Position numbers and translations under genes: made by a program. Below are positions 1 through 12,501 of a stretch of 64,000 bases of DNA, piece after piece. How positions within the stretch are numbered: the first letter of the stretch is position 1; every line of letters begins with the position of its first letter. The notes beneath the pieces are model-generated. The model saw nothing but the letters and a program-made list of their open reading frames with translations. It made no database searches and was not told the origin of the DNA. The DNA is from Citrus sinensis. Its lineage: Eukaryota > Streptophyta > Magnoliopsida > Sapindales > Rutaceae. The stretch lies in NCBI RefSeq assembly GCF_022201045.2, contig NC_068564.1, positions 26,503,001 to 26,567,000 of the forward strand, given 5' to 3'.

Positions 1-1185
1 GGGTTATCGTTAGAAAACATTTAAAAATACTTATAAAAAATATTGGATAAATGAAATATAGTTTCTTTTATGACTAGAGGCTAGTGAAAATGACGAGGGA
101 ACGAAGCAAGTTGCAAAGTTTCTATTGCTCTCCATGGGATGATTTGATGGCTTTTGGAACTCGACAAGGACCGTGCGTCATAATAACACAAGATAAAACC
201 ACGTCGGTGCAGCAAACGAAATGGTCAAATATTTTAATTGTTCTCAAATCTCTGGTTACAATTGTGTGGCTATGAAAATCTAGTTAATTAATAATAAGTA
301 TTATTATTGTTAGACCTTACGTATTATTGTTGATTTAGCTTTCCCGTGGCAGATCAGAGCCGAGTTTCATGACCGTATGATTCTTTTAAGAGTGGCGCAA
401 TTGGCAACTCTTACAAAACCCCTTCTTAATCAATACTACAATCTTTTGTTCACCCTATTTAGATAATTCTTTCTTTAACTAGGAAACTTGTATGTGTGAA
501 AAAAAGATTGAAACACAAATTAGTTAATTTTGCATATTCTTCTTGTAACTATATTTATTATCAAAATTCTTCCTCCTTTATTGCTGCCATAGGAATTACG
601 AAGTCGAGAGTTAGGGTTCATGATGATTCAGTGAGAAAGAAAGGACTCCAAGGACTTTCTCTGAGGACTTCGATGGCTTTCTCTACGATTGACCTTTGAC
701 TATTTGCACAGATGAAGTTAATTTCCACAATTTTATTGATCAAATTAAGATTTTCTCTTTAGGAGAGTGAAGACTGTAAACTTGTGTATGTTTAGTGTGC
801 TTTGAAATTTTAAGAAACTGCAAAAAAAAAAACTATATTGGAGTGGAGTTTGTTTTTAAAGAAGACAAGCAACAAAGAAGATGATTGAAGAGAAACTAAA
901 ACATATTAGAGATGAGAATTTATAAACTTGATCTAAACTAAAAGCCATCGCGAGTTTTTGATGCGCTGGCACAATCTGACGCAACTCCAACTGCCATCTG
1001 TCTTTTATCTAAATTTTATTTGATCATACTCAATTAAAATTATAGATTCGATTCAATCCGATCTGAATATAATCTAATTTGATTCGCTCCAAAATTCAGA
1101 TTGAGTTCGAGTGACTTTTTTCTTAACCTGATTAATTTAAAATTCGATTGAATTAATCCAAACCCAATTTTGCCCACCCATAATC
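1..1185. other. Intergenic, no gene recognised
   Basis: AT-rich DNA with only short unsupported open frames. Positions 1015-1180 carry a run of degenerate GATTCGATTCAATC-like words that ends in TTTTGCCCACCCATAA. This resembles the degraded end of a hAT-type element, but no partner end was found. No exon could be supported. Confidence 0.5.
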
Positions 1186-1372
1186 ACCACTCTTCTTCTT
1201 TTTTTTTAAGAAGGTATGGATTGCATTAAAGAGATAAAGCATCAATTAATCAGGGTGGGGGAACAAGACTCCACTCACCCAAACCTGACATAGAACGCCC
1301 CACCCGAGCAACAGTATGGGCAGCGGAGTTCACAGATCGACGAACGAAAGAGAAAGCCACTTCTCCTAGAGA

Positions 1373-4300
1373 TTAAGCCAAAGCTCTACAATCAGCTATA
1401 ATAGTCCCAAAACCATTAGGATAAACAACCTTATCGTTTAAAGCATTAAAGACTTGAAGGCTGTCCATCTCTAAGATAATAAAATGGAAAGCAAATTTCT
1501 TGAGCCAGCTGAGAGCTTCCTTTACACTAAAAGCTTCAGCCTCACGAGCTTCAAAACTACCAGGGAGGATGTCACTCTTTGCCGCAATAAAGTCACCTCC
1601 AGCTGAACGGATAACAGCCCCAAAACTAATCAAGCCTCTTGAGTTATCAATGGCTGCATCAACATTGCATTTGACCCACCCTATACTAGGTTTAAGCCAG
1701 CGAACAGAACCATGAGCAGCTGAGTCCAAAGATGGGGGGACAAAGACACTCTTGCGAGCTTGCTGCCACAGGAACAGATTCTGCCCAGCAGAATTCACCA
1801 CATTTTGGACCCTCCCTTTAACATCATTCCAAACTTTGTTATTCCTATTCAATCATAAACCCCAACAGACCATGGCAGATAGGCTACAATCATCAATATT
1901 ATGGCAAGAAAATAGGTCTTCCAGCCAATGAACAAAGCTCACACAACAACTCCCATTGAAGCCTAAAACAGAGGATATCCAGCATGCTTTAGCAAAAAGG
2001 CAAGTGACCAAGACATGGAAAACAGTTTCAGAAGAAGTGTGACATATGGGGCAGGAAGCTTGTACCTCTACACGGCGCTACAAGAGATTGTTGGCTATTG
2101 GAAGGACATTTGTCATAGCTTGCCAAAGGAAGTTCTTGACTTTTGCAGGAACAGGAAGAAGCCAGAGTTTTCGCTAAGCACTGCTGCTAGGGGGATAATG
2201 CAATGTATCAAGCATTCTGTAGCAACTAGGAACAGAGTAAAGCCCTTTGGAATCAAGCAGCCAGAACTAATTATCCTTGTCAACCCTAGAGCTAAGAGGG
2301 ATTCGACGAATTAGGTCTCGATCTCTAGTGTTGAAGATATCATCGACAACATCAAAGTCCCAACGACGTTAGTTAGGGACCATAAGACTGTCAACTGTTG
2401 CAGAACTGATGCTTACTGGAAGATTAGAAGTAGTGAAGCCAATGTCCTTGTCAGGCAACCAAGGGGCACTACCAATAGAAGTCTGTTGGCCCCCTCCAAT
2501 TTGAATGCGACTACCTTGACGAATAGCCGGCTGAGCAGCCAAAATTGATCTCCAAACATAACTAGGATTGCTCCCCAGCTGGGCTTCAGCAAAAGAAGTG
2601 TTCGGGTAATATCTCGCCTTAAATAGACAAGCCACAAGGGTATTGGGGTTGGTAAGGAGACGCCACCCTTGCTTTCCAAACATTGCAACATTAAACAAAT
2701 GCAATCTTTTAAACTCAATGCCCCTATGAGTCTTCGGCTTACAAAGCTTATCCCATCGCATCCATGTAATACCCCCACTGTCATTCCCTTTTTTACCCCA
2801 CCAAAAGGAATTCATCATTCTTTTAAGCTCTCTACAAAGCTCCAAGGGGAAGAGGTAAATATTCATAGCATAGTTGGACATTGCTTGAGCTACTGTCTTA
2901 AGCAAAATTTCTTTTCCCGCTCTAGATAACAGCTTTTGATTCCAACCTTGCAGGCGCTTCCACACTATATCTCGGATATAGCTAAGGCCTGCTAACTTGC
3001 TTCTACCAATATAAGATGGAATACCCAAGTAAGAGCCATGGTTAATAGTGCCCTGAGCCCCAAGGAGGCTGCAAATCGAGTGAGCAACCTCATGGTGAAC
3101 ATTTGCGCTAAAGGAGATGGAAGATTTATTGTAGTTAACCCTCTGACCCGAGGCAACCCCATATAAAGATAAAAATAGTCTTCAACACTTGAGCCTCTTG
3201 AGGAATAACTTTGAAGAAAATGAAGCAATCGTCAGCAAAGAAAAGATGAGTGAGGTCTGGAGCACCCCTAGCAATCCTAACCCCATGTAACAGCCCTGCG
3301 CTTTCGTAATGGTTAATGAGCAAGCTTAAACCTTCAGCACAGATAATAAAGAGGTATGGAGATAAAGGGTCACCTTGCCGAAGACCACGGCTAGGGACAA
3401 TAGAGCCTAATTCCACTCCATCACGAGGGAACTTGTAGGTTATAGTGGAAACACAGAGCATAATCAGATTAACAAAATTCGGAGTAAAGCCCATCTTGAG
3501 CATAATAGAGGAATGGAAACCCCACTCGATTCTATCATAGGCTTTGGCCATATTGATCTTAAAAGCAGCGGCCCCTTCTTTACCTTGTCTTTTTCGCTTA
3601 AGATAATGCATAAGCTCAGCTGAAATCATAATATTATCAATAATAGTACGACCCGGAATAAAAGCACTCTGAGAATCCGAAATGATGGACCCCAAGATCA
3701 ACTTTAGGCGATTAGCCAACATCTTAGCAACAACTTTGTAAAGGACATTACATAAAGCTATTGGCCGAAAATCAGTTATGCTTTCAGGGTTGGGAGTTTT
3801 AGGGATCAAGATCACAGTGGTCATTCAAGTTAGCAGGAAACTCACAATGACTAATATAGCTTAGACACGCAGCAGAGACTTCATCACCAACAATAGACCA
3901 AAACTTTTGATAGAAAGCAGGGTTTATACCATCAAGACCAGGCGATTTGTCTGGATGCATGCTGAAGATCGCCTCACGGACGTCTGCTGGACTAAAAGGC
4001 TCCATAAGAGAGTGATTCTGCTCGGCTATAATTCGTGGCTCAACATAATGAAGGACCGCAGCACATGAGCCACGTTCTGAGGAGAAGATATGAGTGAAAT
4101 ACTTGTTAATGATTTCGCTGATGTCTTCCGGAGTAGTACACCACTGCCCCTGAGCATTCCGAAGCTTCTCAATCATATTTTGCTTTTTTCGAGCTGAAGC
4201 CATAGCATGGAAGTATTTTGAGTTCATGTCACTTTCTTTAAGCCATATAGATTTTACCCTCTGTTTCCAAAAGATTTCGTGGCTGTGCAAAAGCTCGTTA

Positions 4301-5277
4301 TAGCGCTTCCTAGCTTCAGTGAAACTATACACACTTGCCGAATCTTGTTTGCCCCGAAGCAAAGCCATCTTCATTTTGCATTCCAAAATGCGAGCTTGGA
4401 AATCTTGGGTGAGATGATTGCCCTAATGAAGCAAAGCAGTGCCACATGAAGCAAGTCTATTTTGAATAGGCACTCCTAAAGTCAAAGCCCAATTAACCTT
4501 CACAACATTAAAACAATCGGGCTCACGCAGCCAACTATTCTCAAAACGAAACTTTTTAGTTCTCGGGGATCTCACCATCGGAACAGGCTCAAGGAAAATA
4601 GGGAGGTGGTTCGAGCAAGAAGATTCTGCACTGGTTACCTTCGTTGTCGGGAAGAGATGAATCCAAGAACTAGAGGCAAGGCCTCGATCCAGCCGCTCCT
4701 CAACCCAATCTTCGCAACCTCGAGATCGCTCCCAAGTGAATTGGTAACCACTCATGCCCAAATCAAAGAGACCCGCGTCTAAAATTGCTTCTTGAAACCC
4801 ATGTAATTTCCACTGCGGGTGCTTATTCTTCCCACGTTTTTCGCTAGAATGGAGAAGGTCATTAAAATCACCCAAACAAATCCAAGGAAGAGAGGAAGTC
4901 ATAGCCAGAGACCGCAACAACCTCCAAGAATCATGACGATGGATAGATTTTGGAAAGCCATAGTAACCCGTGATACGCCACTGTCTCCCCTCTGAATCCC
5001 TAACAGCCACATCAATGAACGTCTTCCCAAACTTGAGTAATTGAACCATAAAGTTGGGCTTCCAAAATAAAGCAAGCCCACCACTCCGACCAACCTTATC
5101 AACCACAAACAAACCGACATAACCCAGCTGAATTTTAAGCTTCTCTAATTTATCTCTATGGCACAAAGTTTCCATCAAAAAAATAAAATCAGGCTTATAC
5201 TGCTTGGCCAAATTAACAAGAACCTGAACTGTTCGTGGGTGGCCTAAACCACAACAGTTCCAACTTAAGCAACTCAT
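1373..5277 (-). pseudogene. LINE ORF2 pseudogene: endonuclease, reverse transcriptase, RNase H
   Basis: Five or more open pieces follow each other on the minus strand. The piece at 4423-5277 is an AP-type endonuclease (start MSCLSWNCCGLGHPRT, later LGDFND). Its usual SDH motif reads SNH, so an active-site residue appears lost. The pieces at 3799-4386, 3135-3824 and 2369-3028 are reverse transcriptase, with KAYDRIEW (motif A), GLRQGDPLSPYLF and FFADD (the catalytic YxDD region, with F for Y), then the NSFWWG thumb region. The piece at 1373-1852 is an RNase H domain (VKCNVDAAID, LEMDSLQV). Frame changes occur near 3824, 3130 and 3000 and a stop lies near 4423, so no full polyprotein can be made. 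Confidence 0.88.
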
Positions 5278-5505
5278 TTGGTTCGGTGGGCCTGATTTGC
5301 AGGTCCCACCGCTGGTCCATTTTTTGGCACATCCGAGATTTCCATTATGAGAATTGTAACCAACTCTTCTTGACCCACTATTGGAAGCGGCCCATTACTC
5401 GATCTTCTGCGCTTAGCATATGAAATAATTAGTTGAGAATCGTAGTTAACGTCATTGGCCTTGACTATGGGCATGCCACTTGCAGGATCCCCCGAATTCT
5501 GGCCA

Positions 5506-6507
5506 TTACTTTCCATTTGACTCCAACCTCTGACAAGAGTGGGGGGGTTCTACAAAAGTAGGCACATTCCTATCCATCTGCTCTTTCCCACGAGATTTGT
5601 TCCCAGTCTTCACGGATTTTATGGCCCTAATCTCACCCACTACCTTTTCACACCCTGAGTTGGAGTAGCTGTCAAGATTTCCTTCCTCCTTCTTTGGAGG
5701 TGCTGTCCTCAGCCAACGGTCACCGGAATTCAGCAAACCACATCTAGATGCCGCTTTCATCCATATGCCATAGGGTCTAGGAGCATTAACATCCACCCCG
5801 TCGTACAAGGAAGGGCAGTTGCGTTCAGTATGGCCAAGAAGCCCACATATGAAGCAGAACACATTGAGACGTTCGTATTTAAAATCCACCCAAAACCATT
5901 CTCCTCCCATTTGTTTCAGTCGCATTCGTCTCTTGAGAGGCTTCCTTACATCGAGAGTCACCCTCAGCCGCATATAATTCCGCCAAACTCCTTTGAGGTT
6001 ATTTTCATCCGACTCTAGAAACGAACCAATATAGTTACCTATACTTTGCAAGATCCTTTCGGATTGGAAGCCAAGAGGCAGATTATACACTTGGATCCAA
6101 AAATTCGTATGAAACAAAGGGACATTTTGTGGTTGCTCCTCAGCACCTAGTCGATGGACAAGGAGAATGTGTTGATCAAATGTCCATGGTCCCGAATCGA
6201 GAATCCTCCTTATGTCAATATCATGAAAGAATTGGAACAAGAACAGAGTAGGAGATAGATCTTTGATACAAACACCCTTCCCCGGTCTCCATAATGCCGC
6301 CGTAGTATTCTTCATAATAGCAAAGTTGACCACCTTATTAGTTAAAAAACGCCCCACTAGGCAATAACGAAAGTCGTTATTTATGCTCTCATGATTTTCA
6401 TCCACCTCTGCAGCCACCTCGAGACCACCCTCCTCCTCTTCATCCAGTTGCAGCCGTGCACATTCATTCTCTAAGTCAAACGCTCCTTGATTGCTTGAAC
6501 CAGCCAT
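5506..6507 (-). CDS. LINE ORF1: DUF4283/zinc-knuckle protein
   Basis: An uninterrupted frame of 333 residues starting at the ATG at 6505-6507. The N-terminal half has the DUF4283 pattern common in plant LINE ORF1 (for example GRFLTNKVVNFAIMKNT and the downstream GPWTFDQHILLVHR). At about residue 215 there is a CCHC knuckle, CFICGLLGHTERNC, with spacing C-x2-C-x4-H-x4-C. The tail is basic and low-complexity. In active LINEs this protein binds element RNA. It is the best preserved part of the element, but whether it is expressed is unknown. Confidence 0.82.
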   Translation of the reverse strand: MAGSSNQGAFDLENECARLQLDEEEEGGLEVAAEVDENHESINNDFRYCLVGRFLTNKVVNFAIMKNTTAALWRPGKGVCIKDLSPTLFLFQFFHDIDIRRILDSGPWTFDQHILLVHRLGAEEQPQNVPLFHTNFWIQVYNLPLGFQSERILQSIGNYIGSFLESDENNLKGVWRNYMRLRVTLDVRKPLKRRMRLKQMGGEWFWVDFKYERLNVFCFICGLLGHTERNCPSLYDGVDVNAPRPYGIWMKAASRCGLLNSGDRWLRTAPPKKEEGNLDSYSNSGCEKVVGEIRAIKSVKTGNKSRGKEQMDRNVPTFVEPPHSCQRLESNGK

Positions 6508-6629
6508 ATGGGATCGAGGGAGCTAGATCAAGGAAATAAAGGCAAAGCAAACCAGCTAAGAACACTATAACTTGTTAGTGAGACTAAGACGAAGCTAACT
6601 TGCCAAGAGACAAGACTATACCACTCTTC

Positions 6630-7442
6630 CTTTAATTAAACAAAACTTAAATGCTTCGGCCTTGGGTGTTACTTGCACGAGAAGTGGAGAACTATCTGCC
6701 TTCAGGCCCATGGGGAAAAAAAATATATAAATATGGCAGACATTGATCTCTGTTAATAAATCATTAAAATCTAAGGGAGACAAAAGGAATTGTAGACTTA
6801 GTGATGGCAGCAACACCCGCAGGCGCGGGCGTTCGGATCGGATTAACATATAAATCCAGGTTGAAAATTATAACCCGATAGGTAACCCGAACCGAATTTA
6901 AAACCCGATCGGGTTGAACCTTAAATCTCTCTCACACCACTCACTCACGCACGCTCAATTTTCAAGATCCTTAAACTAACCGCCGCCTTCGATAATCCCC
7001 CTCTTCTCATCTTCTTCCACAACAGCAGCACAGCCCTCCTCCTAGCGCAACCCACAGACGTCCAGCCGACGTCCATGCTCCGGCTCATTCACCTCACGAC
7101 TGACTCACTTTCACTCGGCCGCCCGTTCGCTTCCATCTCCGCCATCGCCTCCAACTGTTTCCAATCCATCTTTGCAGTAAGTACGTTACTTTTTATTTTT
7201 TTTTTATTATTATAAACAATCGCCGCATGTTCCTGGTTCATGCTTTCTTCTTTTGTGTTCATGTTTCCTGGTTCATGCTCTCGATTGGTTTGTCATGAAG
7301 CAAAATGTATTAAATATTATTGATTGATGCATGTCTTTCACAGCATAGAGTGGCTTAGATTGGAGCTTTTTCTGAAAAAGTGAAAATTTCATTTAATTAT
7401 TTATTATTCACGGATAAGAAATAGACTTCATCTTTTTTCTAA
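6630..7442. other. Gap with a possible 5' exon on the plus strand
   Basis: Up to about 6900 the DNA has degraded repeats rich in AACCCGA words. From 6950 to 7180 it becomes CT- and GC-rich like a plant leader. An ATG at 7076 opens a short frame (MLRLIHLTTDSLSLG...) that ends at a good donor, GCA|GTAAGTA near 7177. This could be a non-essential first exon of the gene starting at 9935, or part of another gene. Nothing in the translation was recognised. Confidence 0.3.
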
Positions 7443-8256
7443 GGAAAATTTGTAACCTATCCCCAAATAAATTGACATTTTGCACCACGTCCCCAACAAA
7501 TTTGACTTGTTGCACTGCACACCCAAAAAAATTGACATTTTTGCACCACGCCCCCAATTCCGTTATTTTCTCAGTTAAGTTTAACGGCTCCGTTTAACTT
7601 TAGCTCATTTAATTTTTTAAGGTTTTTTTTTCAATTGCAATAAAAAAAACAATTCTTCTTACATGTTCATTGTCACCACTATTATTTTTTCTTTAATTTT
7701 TTAAAGATTTTTTTCAATTTTAATAAAAAAAATTCTTGTTACATGTACATTTGTCACCACTATTATTTTCCTTTAATTTTTTTAAAGATCTTTATTTCAA
7801 TTGCAATAAAAAAAATTTCTTGTTACACGTACATTGTCACCACTATTATTTTTTCTTTAATTTTTTAAAGATTTTTATTTCAATTTTAATAAAAAAAATT
7901 CTTGTTATATGTACATTTATCACCACTATTATTTTCCTTTAATTTTTTAAAGATTTTTATTTTAATTGTAATAAAAAAATTTCTTGTTACATGTACATTG
8001 TCACCACTATTATTTTTCCTTTAATTTTTTAAAGAGTTTTATTTTAATTACAATAAAGAGAATTCTCATTAAAATTAATTTAAGGAATAAACTTTCAATT
8101 TTACCCCTCCACCGTTAAACTTAACTGAGAAAATAACGGAATTGAGGGCGTGGTGCAAAAATGTTAATTTTTTTGGGTGCGCAGTGCAATAAGTCAAATT
8201 TGTTGGGGACGCGGTGCAAAATATCAATTTATTTGGGGGTAGGTTACAAATTTCCC
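7443..8256. mobile_element. MULE-type foldback element, non-autonomous
   Basis: The ends are long inverted repeats. The left arm starts GGAAAATTTGTAACCTA and the reverse complement of the right end starts GGGAAATTTGTAACCTA. The arms stay similar for about 150 bp. The 9-bp word TTTTTCTAA flanks it at 7434-7442 and 8257-8265, the target duplication size of Mutator-like elements. The middle has no transposase and consists of AT-rich tandem repeats. The boundaries are firm because the duplication sits exactly beside both inverted ends. Confidence 0.85.
7650..8075. repeat. Tandem repeat, period about 82 bp, inside the MULE
   Basis: About five units, each with the landmark CACCACTATTATT, at 7674, 7755, 7838, 7921 and 8002. 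Neighbouring units differ in a regular way. One type carries CATTGTCACC and the other CATTTGTCACC or CATTTATCACC, and the linking AT tract alternates between TTGCAATAAA and TTTTAATAAA. The true unit is therefore a dimer of about 165 bp. A short open frame here is a by-product. Confidence 0.85.
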
Positions 8257-8265
8257 TTTTTCTAA

Positions 8266-9934
8266 TGCCACACGTCTGGTGAGCTTTGCCTGGTGTGTTT
8301 TAGTTGGATAAAAATTGTTGCAAATGTCACATGGGAAGGAAGCATAAAAGGTTTAACCCGAATTGTGAACCGGAATCAATCGGTTCGGTTCGACTTGGGT
8401 TAGCATTTTCAACCCAATAGGGTTCAATTCTCCCACCCGAATTGGTTGTGACCCAAACCAAAACCTAAACAACCTGAACTGAAATCCGATTTGTCCACCC
8501 CTACCTCTGAACCCGTGGACCTTCGAGGGCCTCCGATTAATTCGGATCGGGTACGAGCTCTCGAAAAATCCTGAAAATAAATTCGTATCCATTTCAGGGA
8601 TTCGCCCGTACCCAAAAACAAAAAAAACAAAAATTCGCGTTCAGATTTCGGGATTTTTTGGGACCCGGAATCCGACCCGAAATAAGTATTATTATCCAAT
8701 GCGCTAATACCCAAAAAGAAATCTGGAAACCCTAACAACCCGTCAGCCGCCACTGTTCTTCGGCACTATCAGCCCCGTCAGCCGCCACCGTTCGTTGTCA
8801 CTCACCAACACTCAGCCGCGCCAGTCGGTTACTATATGCCCTCACCTCCTCCTGCCCCTAAAGGTTTTCGCTTTTGCTATTTTCATCTTTATCTCATCAC
8901 TCTCATAAAACATTTTTAGTTTACAGCTTTAGGTAAGAGATTTTGTGATATTGATTAACGAAACTATTAATATTAAATTATACAGCTTCTGCTGTTTCTA
9001 CATTTATTTATTTCTAATTTTTTTTTATTTTTGGTAATTTAATGCTGTTATAATTCTGTACGAAACGAGAGTAAACATTAGGTATTGCATGAATGAATTG
9101 GAGTTTTAGAAGATGAACTCGGAGTTGATTTTCGGTGTTTGGATTTTAGATTGTTGCTTCGGGATCACTTTCTGATATTGTCTTGTAAATCATACGCTGT
9201 TTTATTGTAGTTTTGATGGTTGCTTAATTCCAATTTCACTTAAATTAGATAAATAAATAGGTTATTTTTGTTGCTAATCTAATTTACATTGATTTTGATG
9301 CCTTGTTCATTTGTCATTTTGGTCTGTGATAATTTTCTTAATGCTCTTTTAGATATAAATAATCATATAATATGTTTGAAATTTAAATGGGGATCGGGTC
9401 CCTGTTTTAATCCCCGCTCAATTCAGGGATTATCGGGGACATCCCCGAACCATCCCCAATTAAAAAATAGAGTATGGGGGGTCTTTGGGTTCCCGTATCA
9501 TGATCGCCGCTCCAAACCCGCCCCATTGCCATCACTATTTGCAGTTTTTACTATCTTCTTATATCTTTTCATTATAATTTTCTTCTTTTTCTGAGAGAAC
9601 AAAAGCCAGCCGCAACTGCTCACCGCCGACTCGTTGGTCGTTATCAGATTCAGCTCTCAACGACGATGAGATAATGCTGCCTCAAATTCTTGTTTATTGC
9701 ATAAATATAAACTTAACTCTGTACTTTGTGTTGCTTATTTAGCTTGCATTTGATGTTTTACTGGTAGATAGATTTTGCATAGTTTGTGTTTGAAGGAATG
9801 GCTTAGTGAGCTGATTATGTTTAACTGGTAGATAGGTATTTTTGTGTGATTGATTGCTGATTATTTCCAATTTCAAAATGTTAGATTTGTATGAGGTAGA
9901 AGGGTTTCTGCACAAAAGTTGAAAAAGGTATTTT
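8266..9934. other. Repeat-rich region upstream of the NEPRO-like gene
   Basis: Positions 8350-8700 hold degraded words such as GGTTCGGTTCG and ACCCGAA, with TTTGTCCACCCCTA near 8490-8505 that looks like a hAT end. Positions 9385-9535 hold GGGGAT/CCCCG words ending in ATTGCCATCACTA, again a hAT-like end without a matched partner. GC-rich leader-like DNA at 8690-8870 (donor TAAAG|GTTTTC) and 9597-9690 could be alternative untranslated exons of the following gene. No protein was recognised. Confidence 0.4.
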
Positions 9935-12501
9935 ATGGATTTAAAAATTGAAGATCTTGAGGAGAAGCTCAAGTCTTTGTTAGGGCAGCTTCAAGCAGAA
10001 TGTGGCATTTTTGAAAGACTTGTTTACAAAAACAAGAACCAGCACCGAAGATCCTCTTATTTTCAATATCTACTCAAGGTTAGCTCTTGCTTGTTGTTAC
10101 TACCATAATAGTTTTGCTGGATTATGTTAAATTCTATACAAATTGAAAAACTGCAGTGTTTTTTACGAGCTTAATGTGTATATATTCTTGCTGGGGCTCT
10201 GTAGCTTATTACAGTTTGGGTGTTAGGTTAGGAGGGATTTGAGACTTTTGCAGTTAGCTAAGTTGGAAGAGTTATTGGGTTCTTGCTTTCAAGTGATAAC
10301 AGGAAAAAGACCTAAGCTGAAAGTGCATCTTTTGGAAAGGTAATGTTTCTCTGCAACATATGCATTTGGTTTTCAGTACCTTATACAAGCCCTTTTATGC
10401 ATATTTGCAAACATCTGAATCTGAAGTGCACTTTGCTTAGAATAGAGTGAAAATTGGATTATTGACTTGTGAGTTTTTTAGTTAGTGTATTTGGATTCAG
10501 AGTAAAGGATATATATTTGTTCATGCGGATATGATGTTCAGGTGCTTACTTTTAGTAGTTATTCGGTGGCAGTTTGAAGAGGAGAAAATGCGATGATGGG
10601 AAACATAATTTTTTGGAGCGACTTTTAGGAGCTGCACGCTTACTGTCACAGGTAGTATTTCTCCTTTCTCATTTTCATCACTTTTATTTCTTTCTCATCA
10701 AACTAACCGACATCCTTGTATGTATTGGTTTTATAAGAGCAAGGCCATACGTCTTCCCTTTTATTTATTGTATTGTTATGCAATCATATATGTGTTGTTT
10801 CTGTTGCAGATGGTTGAGCCAATGCTCAAGGCAGCTACGTATCCTTTATTAGATATGTTTTAGCTTTTGACTACATAGTTGTTGAAATTGATTACTAATA
10901 AAAGATAAGTTGGAACTTGATTATCTGTTTCCTGTATCCATCTTGACACTAAGCAACTGATACATTACAAGCACTAGTTTTGTTGGCAAGTCTATTTCAT
11001 TACTTTGTTCCTAGTGCTGTGCATTTTTGTAGTTTTACTTTTAAGGTTTTCTTGTTGCTTCTTTTTAGTTTCAACCTTTAACCAATTTACAGTGAGGTAT
11101 CTACTTTGCTTGCTCGTTCATTTTTTATGGGATTTTCTCTGACGATTTTGGCTCTGCTTGCGCGGCTTCGTGTTTTGGTTCAACAAGTAAGTTCCAGTTC
11201 ATTTTTCTAAAATCGAGTTGTATTTGAAATTTTTGTTGTGGTGTCAAGGCAAGTTAGCATTGGAGATTTACATAAAAAGGATTTATGCAGATTTTGGCAT
11301 GAATATGGAGACTACATTGATGTTGCATTTAGACCATGATACTAACTGTCTTTCATCTTGGGACAATATACATAGTCATATGATATTTATAAACCTGCTC
11401 TTTCCTAGGCTAAAAATATCGTGACATTTGTGACAATATAATTGTCTGTCGGTGATCTCAAGTTTTGGTATAGCTTCTCCTAAGTTAATGCCTAACAGTC
11501 AGGCAGTCTAAGTCTAGCATACTGGATTCCACTTATAATTAGAGAACTTGTTTTTACCTTTTTCCCCCCCTTGCAGATATTACTGGATGTTGTGTCAGTA
11601 TTCAACATAGTTTCTTCTCTTTCCCAAAAGAAGCATTCTGTAAAAATAAATCAGGAAGGAATTGAGGTTAGTCTGACTTTTAAAATTTGCATTTACAGTG
11701 AAAGCTGTCTACTGATGCCTTTTTCATATATGCTCTCATCTTATCCTTTTTCCTGACATTAATGCAGGTTTACAGGGAGTTCTATCCAGTAAATGAGGAA
11801 TACATTACCCTAGAATGTGTATGGAACACAGATAAGTTTGAGTTGCTTGAGAGGTCTCATACGAGTGAGAAGAAAAGTAAAGAGGGGGATTGGGAAAACG
11901 ATCTTCCTCTTAGAGATTCTGTTGTACGGTACCAGAGTATTGAATCTTTTCTTGGGGGTAAGAATGTTCGTTACTCTTAACTCACTGTGTTCCTGTGTTA
12001 TGTTTCATACGTCTGCTTCCCTGCTGATTTATGTGATTCTGGTGTTATGTCTTCCTTCTAACTTGTCAGTCTGATCATATGTCAATTTTAGATGATGAAT
12101 TTGCTCCTGAGAAGGCAGATGCTGACAGAGAAGGTCCCATTAAGATCACTGACGACAAGACCAATTTGTTAGCAAGCCCTTCCATTCAGAGCAATGATGT
12201 AAACCAGGTTGACGGCGGAATTAAAGTAGGAGAAATTTCAGGCACATCAACAGCCCCTGGCCAAAAGATTGCCCAGGAAAGTAGCTTGCTTTCAACCTCA
12301 TGCCCTTCCCCGAGCTCAAAACTTTTAAAAGCCCAGTCCGGCACGAAGAAAGTGGCATTTGTCTCAGTCAAAAGACCTGCACCAGCAACATCAGATACAT
12401 TGGATTTTCAAATTAAAGAACCTGAAAAGAAAAGCGATGATGGGGAAGATAAATTTTACAATCTACTCACTGGTGGAAACCTGAAAGATAGTCTCTTCTG
12501 A
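9935..12501 (+). CDS. NEPRO-like protein (putative RNase MRP/nucleolar factor)
   Basis: Eight exons join in phase: 9935-10078, 10227-10339, 10573-10651, 10810-10838, 11093-11186, 11577-11666, 11768-11957 and 12092-12501. They give 1149 nt, or 382 residues. Residues 1 to about 270 match the Nepro/DUF4477 domain as I remember it: an N-terminal helix (MDLKIEDLEEKLKSLL), ERLVYKNKNQHRRSSYFQY, a hydrophobic FFMGFSLTILALLARLRV segment, then YITLECVWNTDKFELLE. The C-terminal third is hydrophilic and disordered (SSKLLKAQSGTKKVAF). In animals NEPRO is nucleolar and has been linked to RNase MRP. A plant role in rRNA processing is inference. Exon 4 is only 29 nt and the exon 3 acceptor (GGTGGCAG) is weak, so those borders are the least certain. 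Confidence 0.78.

Larger units (their letters stand above)
1196..6619 (-). mobile_element. Decayed LINE (L1-type non-LTR retrotransposon)
   Basis: Read on the minus strand, the order is ORF1 (nucleic-acid binding, CCHC knuckle), then ORF2 (endonuclease, reverse transcriptase, RNase H), then a 3' oligo-A tail, seen as the T run at 1196-1207. The 10-bp word ACCACTCTTC lies at 1186-1195 beside the tail and again at 6620-6629 beyond the 5' end. This fits a target-site duplication and marks a nearly full-length insertion of about 5.4 kb. ORF2 is broken by stops and frameshifts, so the copy cannot move by itself. The domain order and tail are those of plant L1-type LINEs. The duplication is short and was read by eye. 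Confidence 0.88.

Noticed and set aside
84-699. Two short plus-strand frames (63 and 67 residues)
   Set aside because: No recognisable protein, no clear splice partners, AT-rich surroundings.
7736-7942. 68-residue plus-strand frame
   Set aside because: It is a translation of the tandem repeat inside the MULE element, with repeated low-complexity residues.
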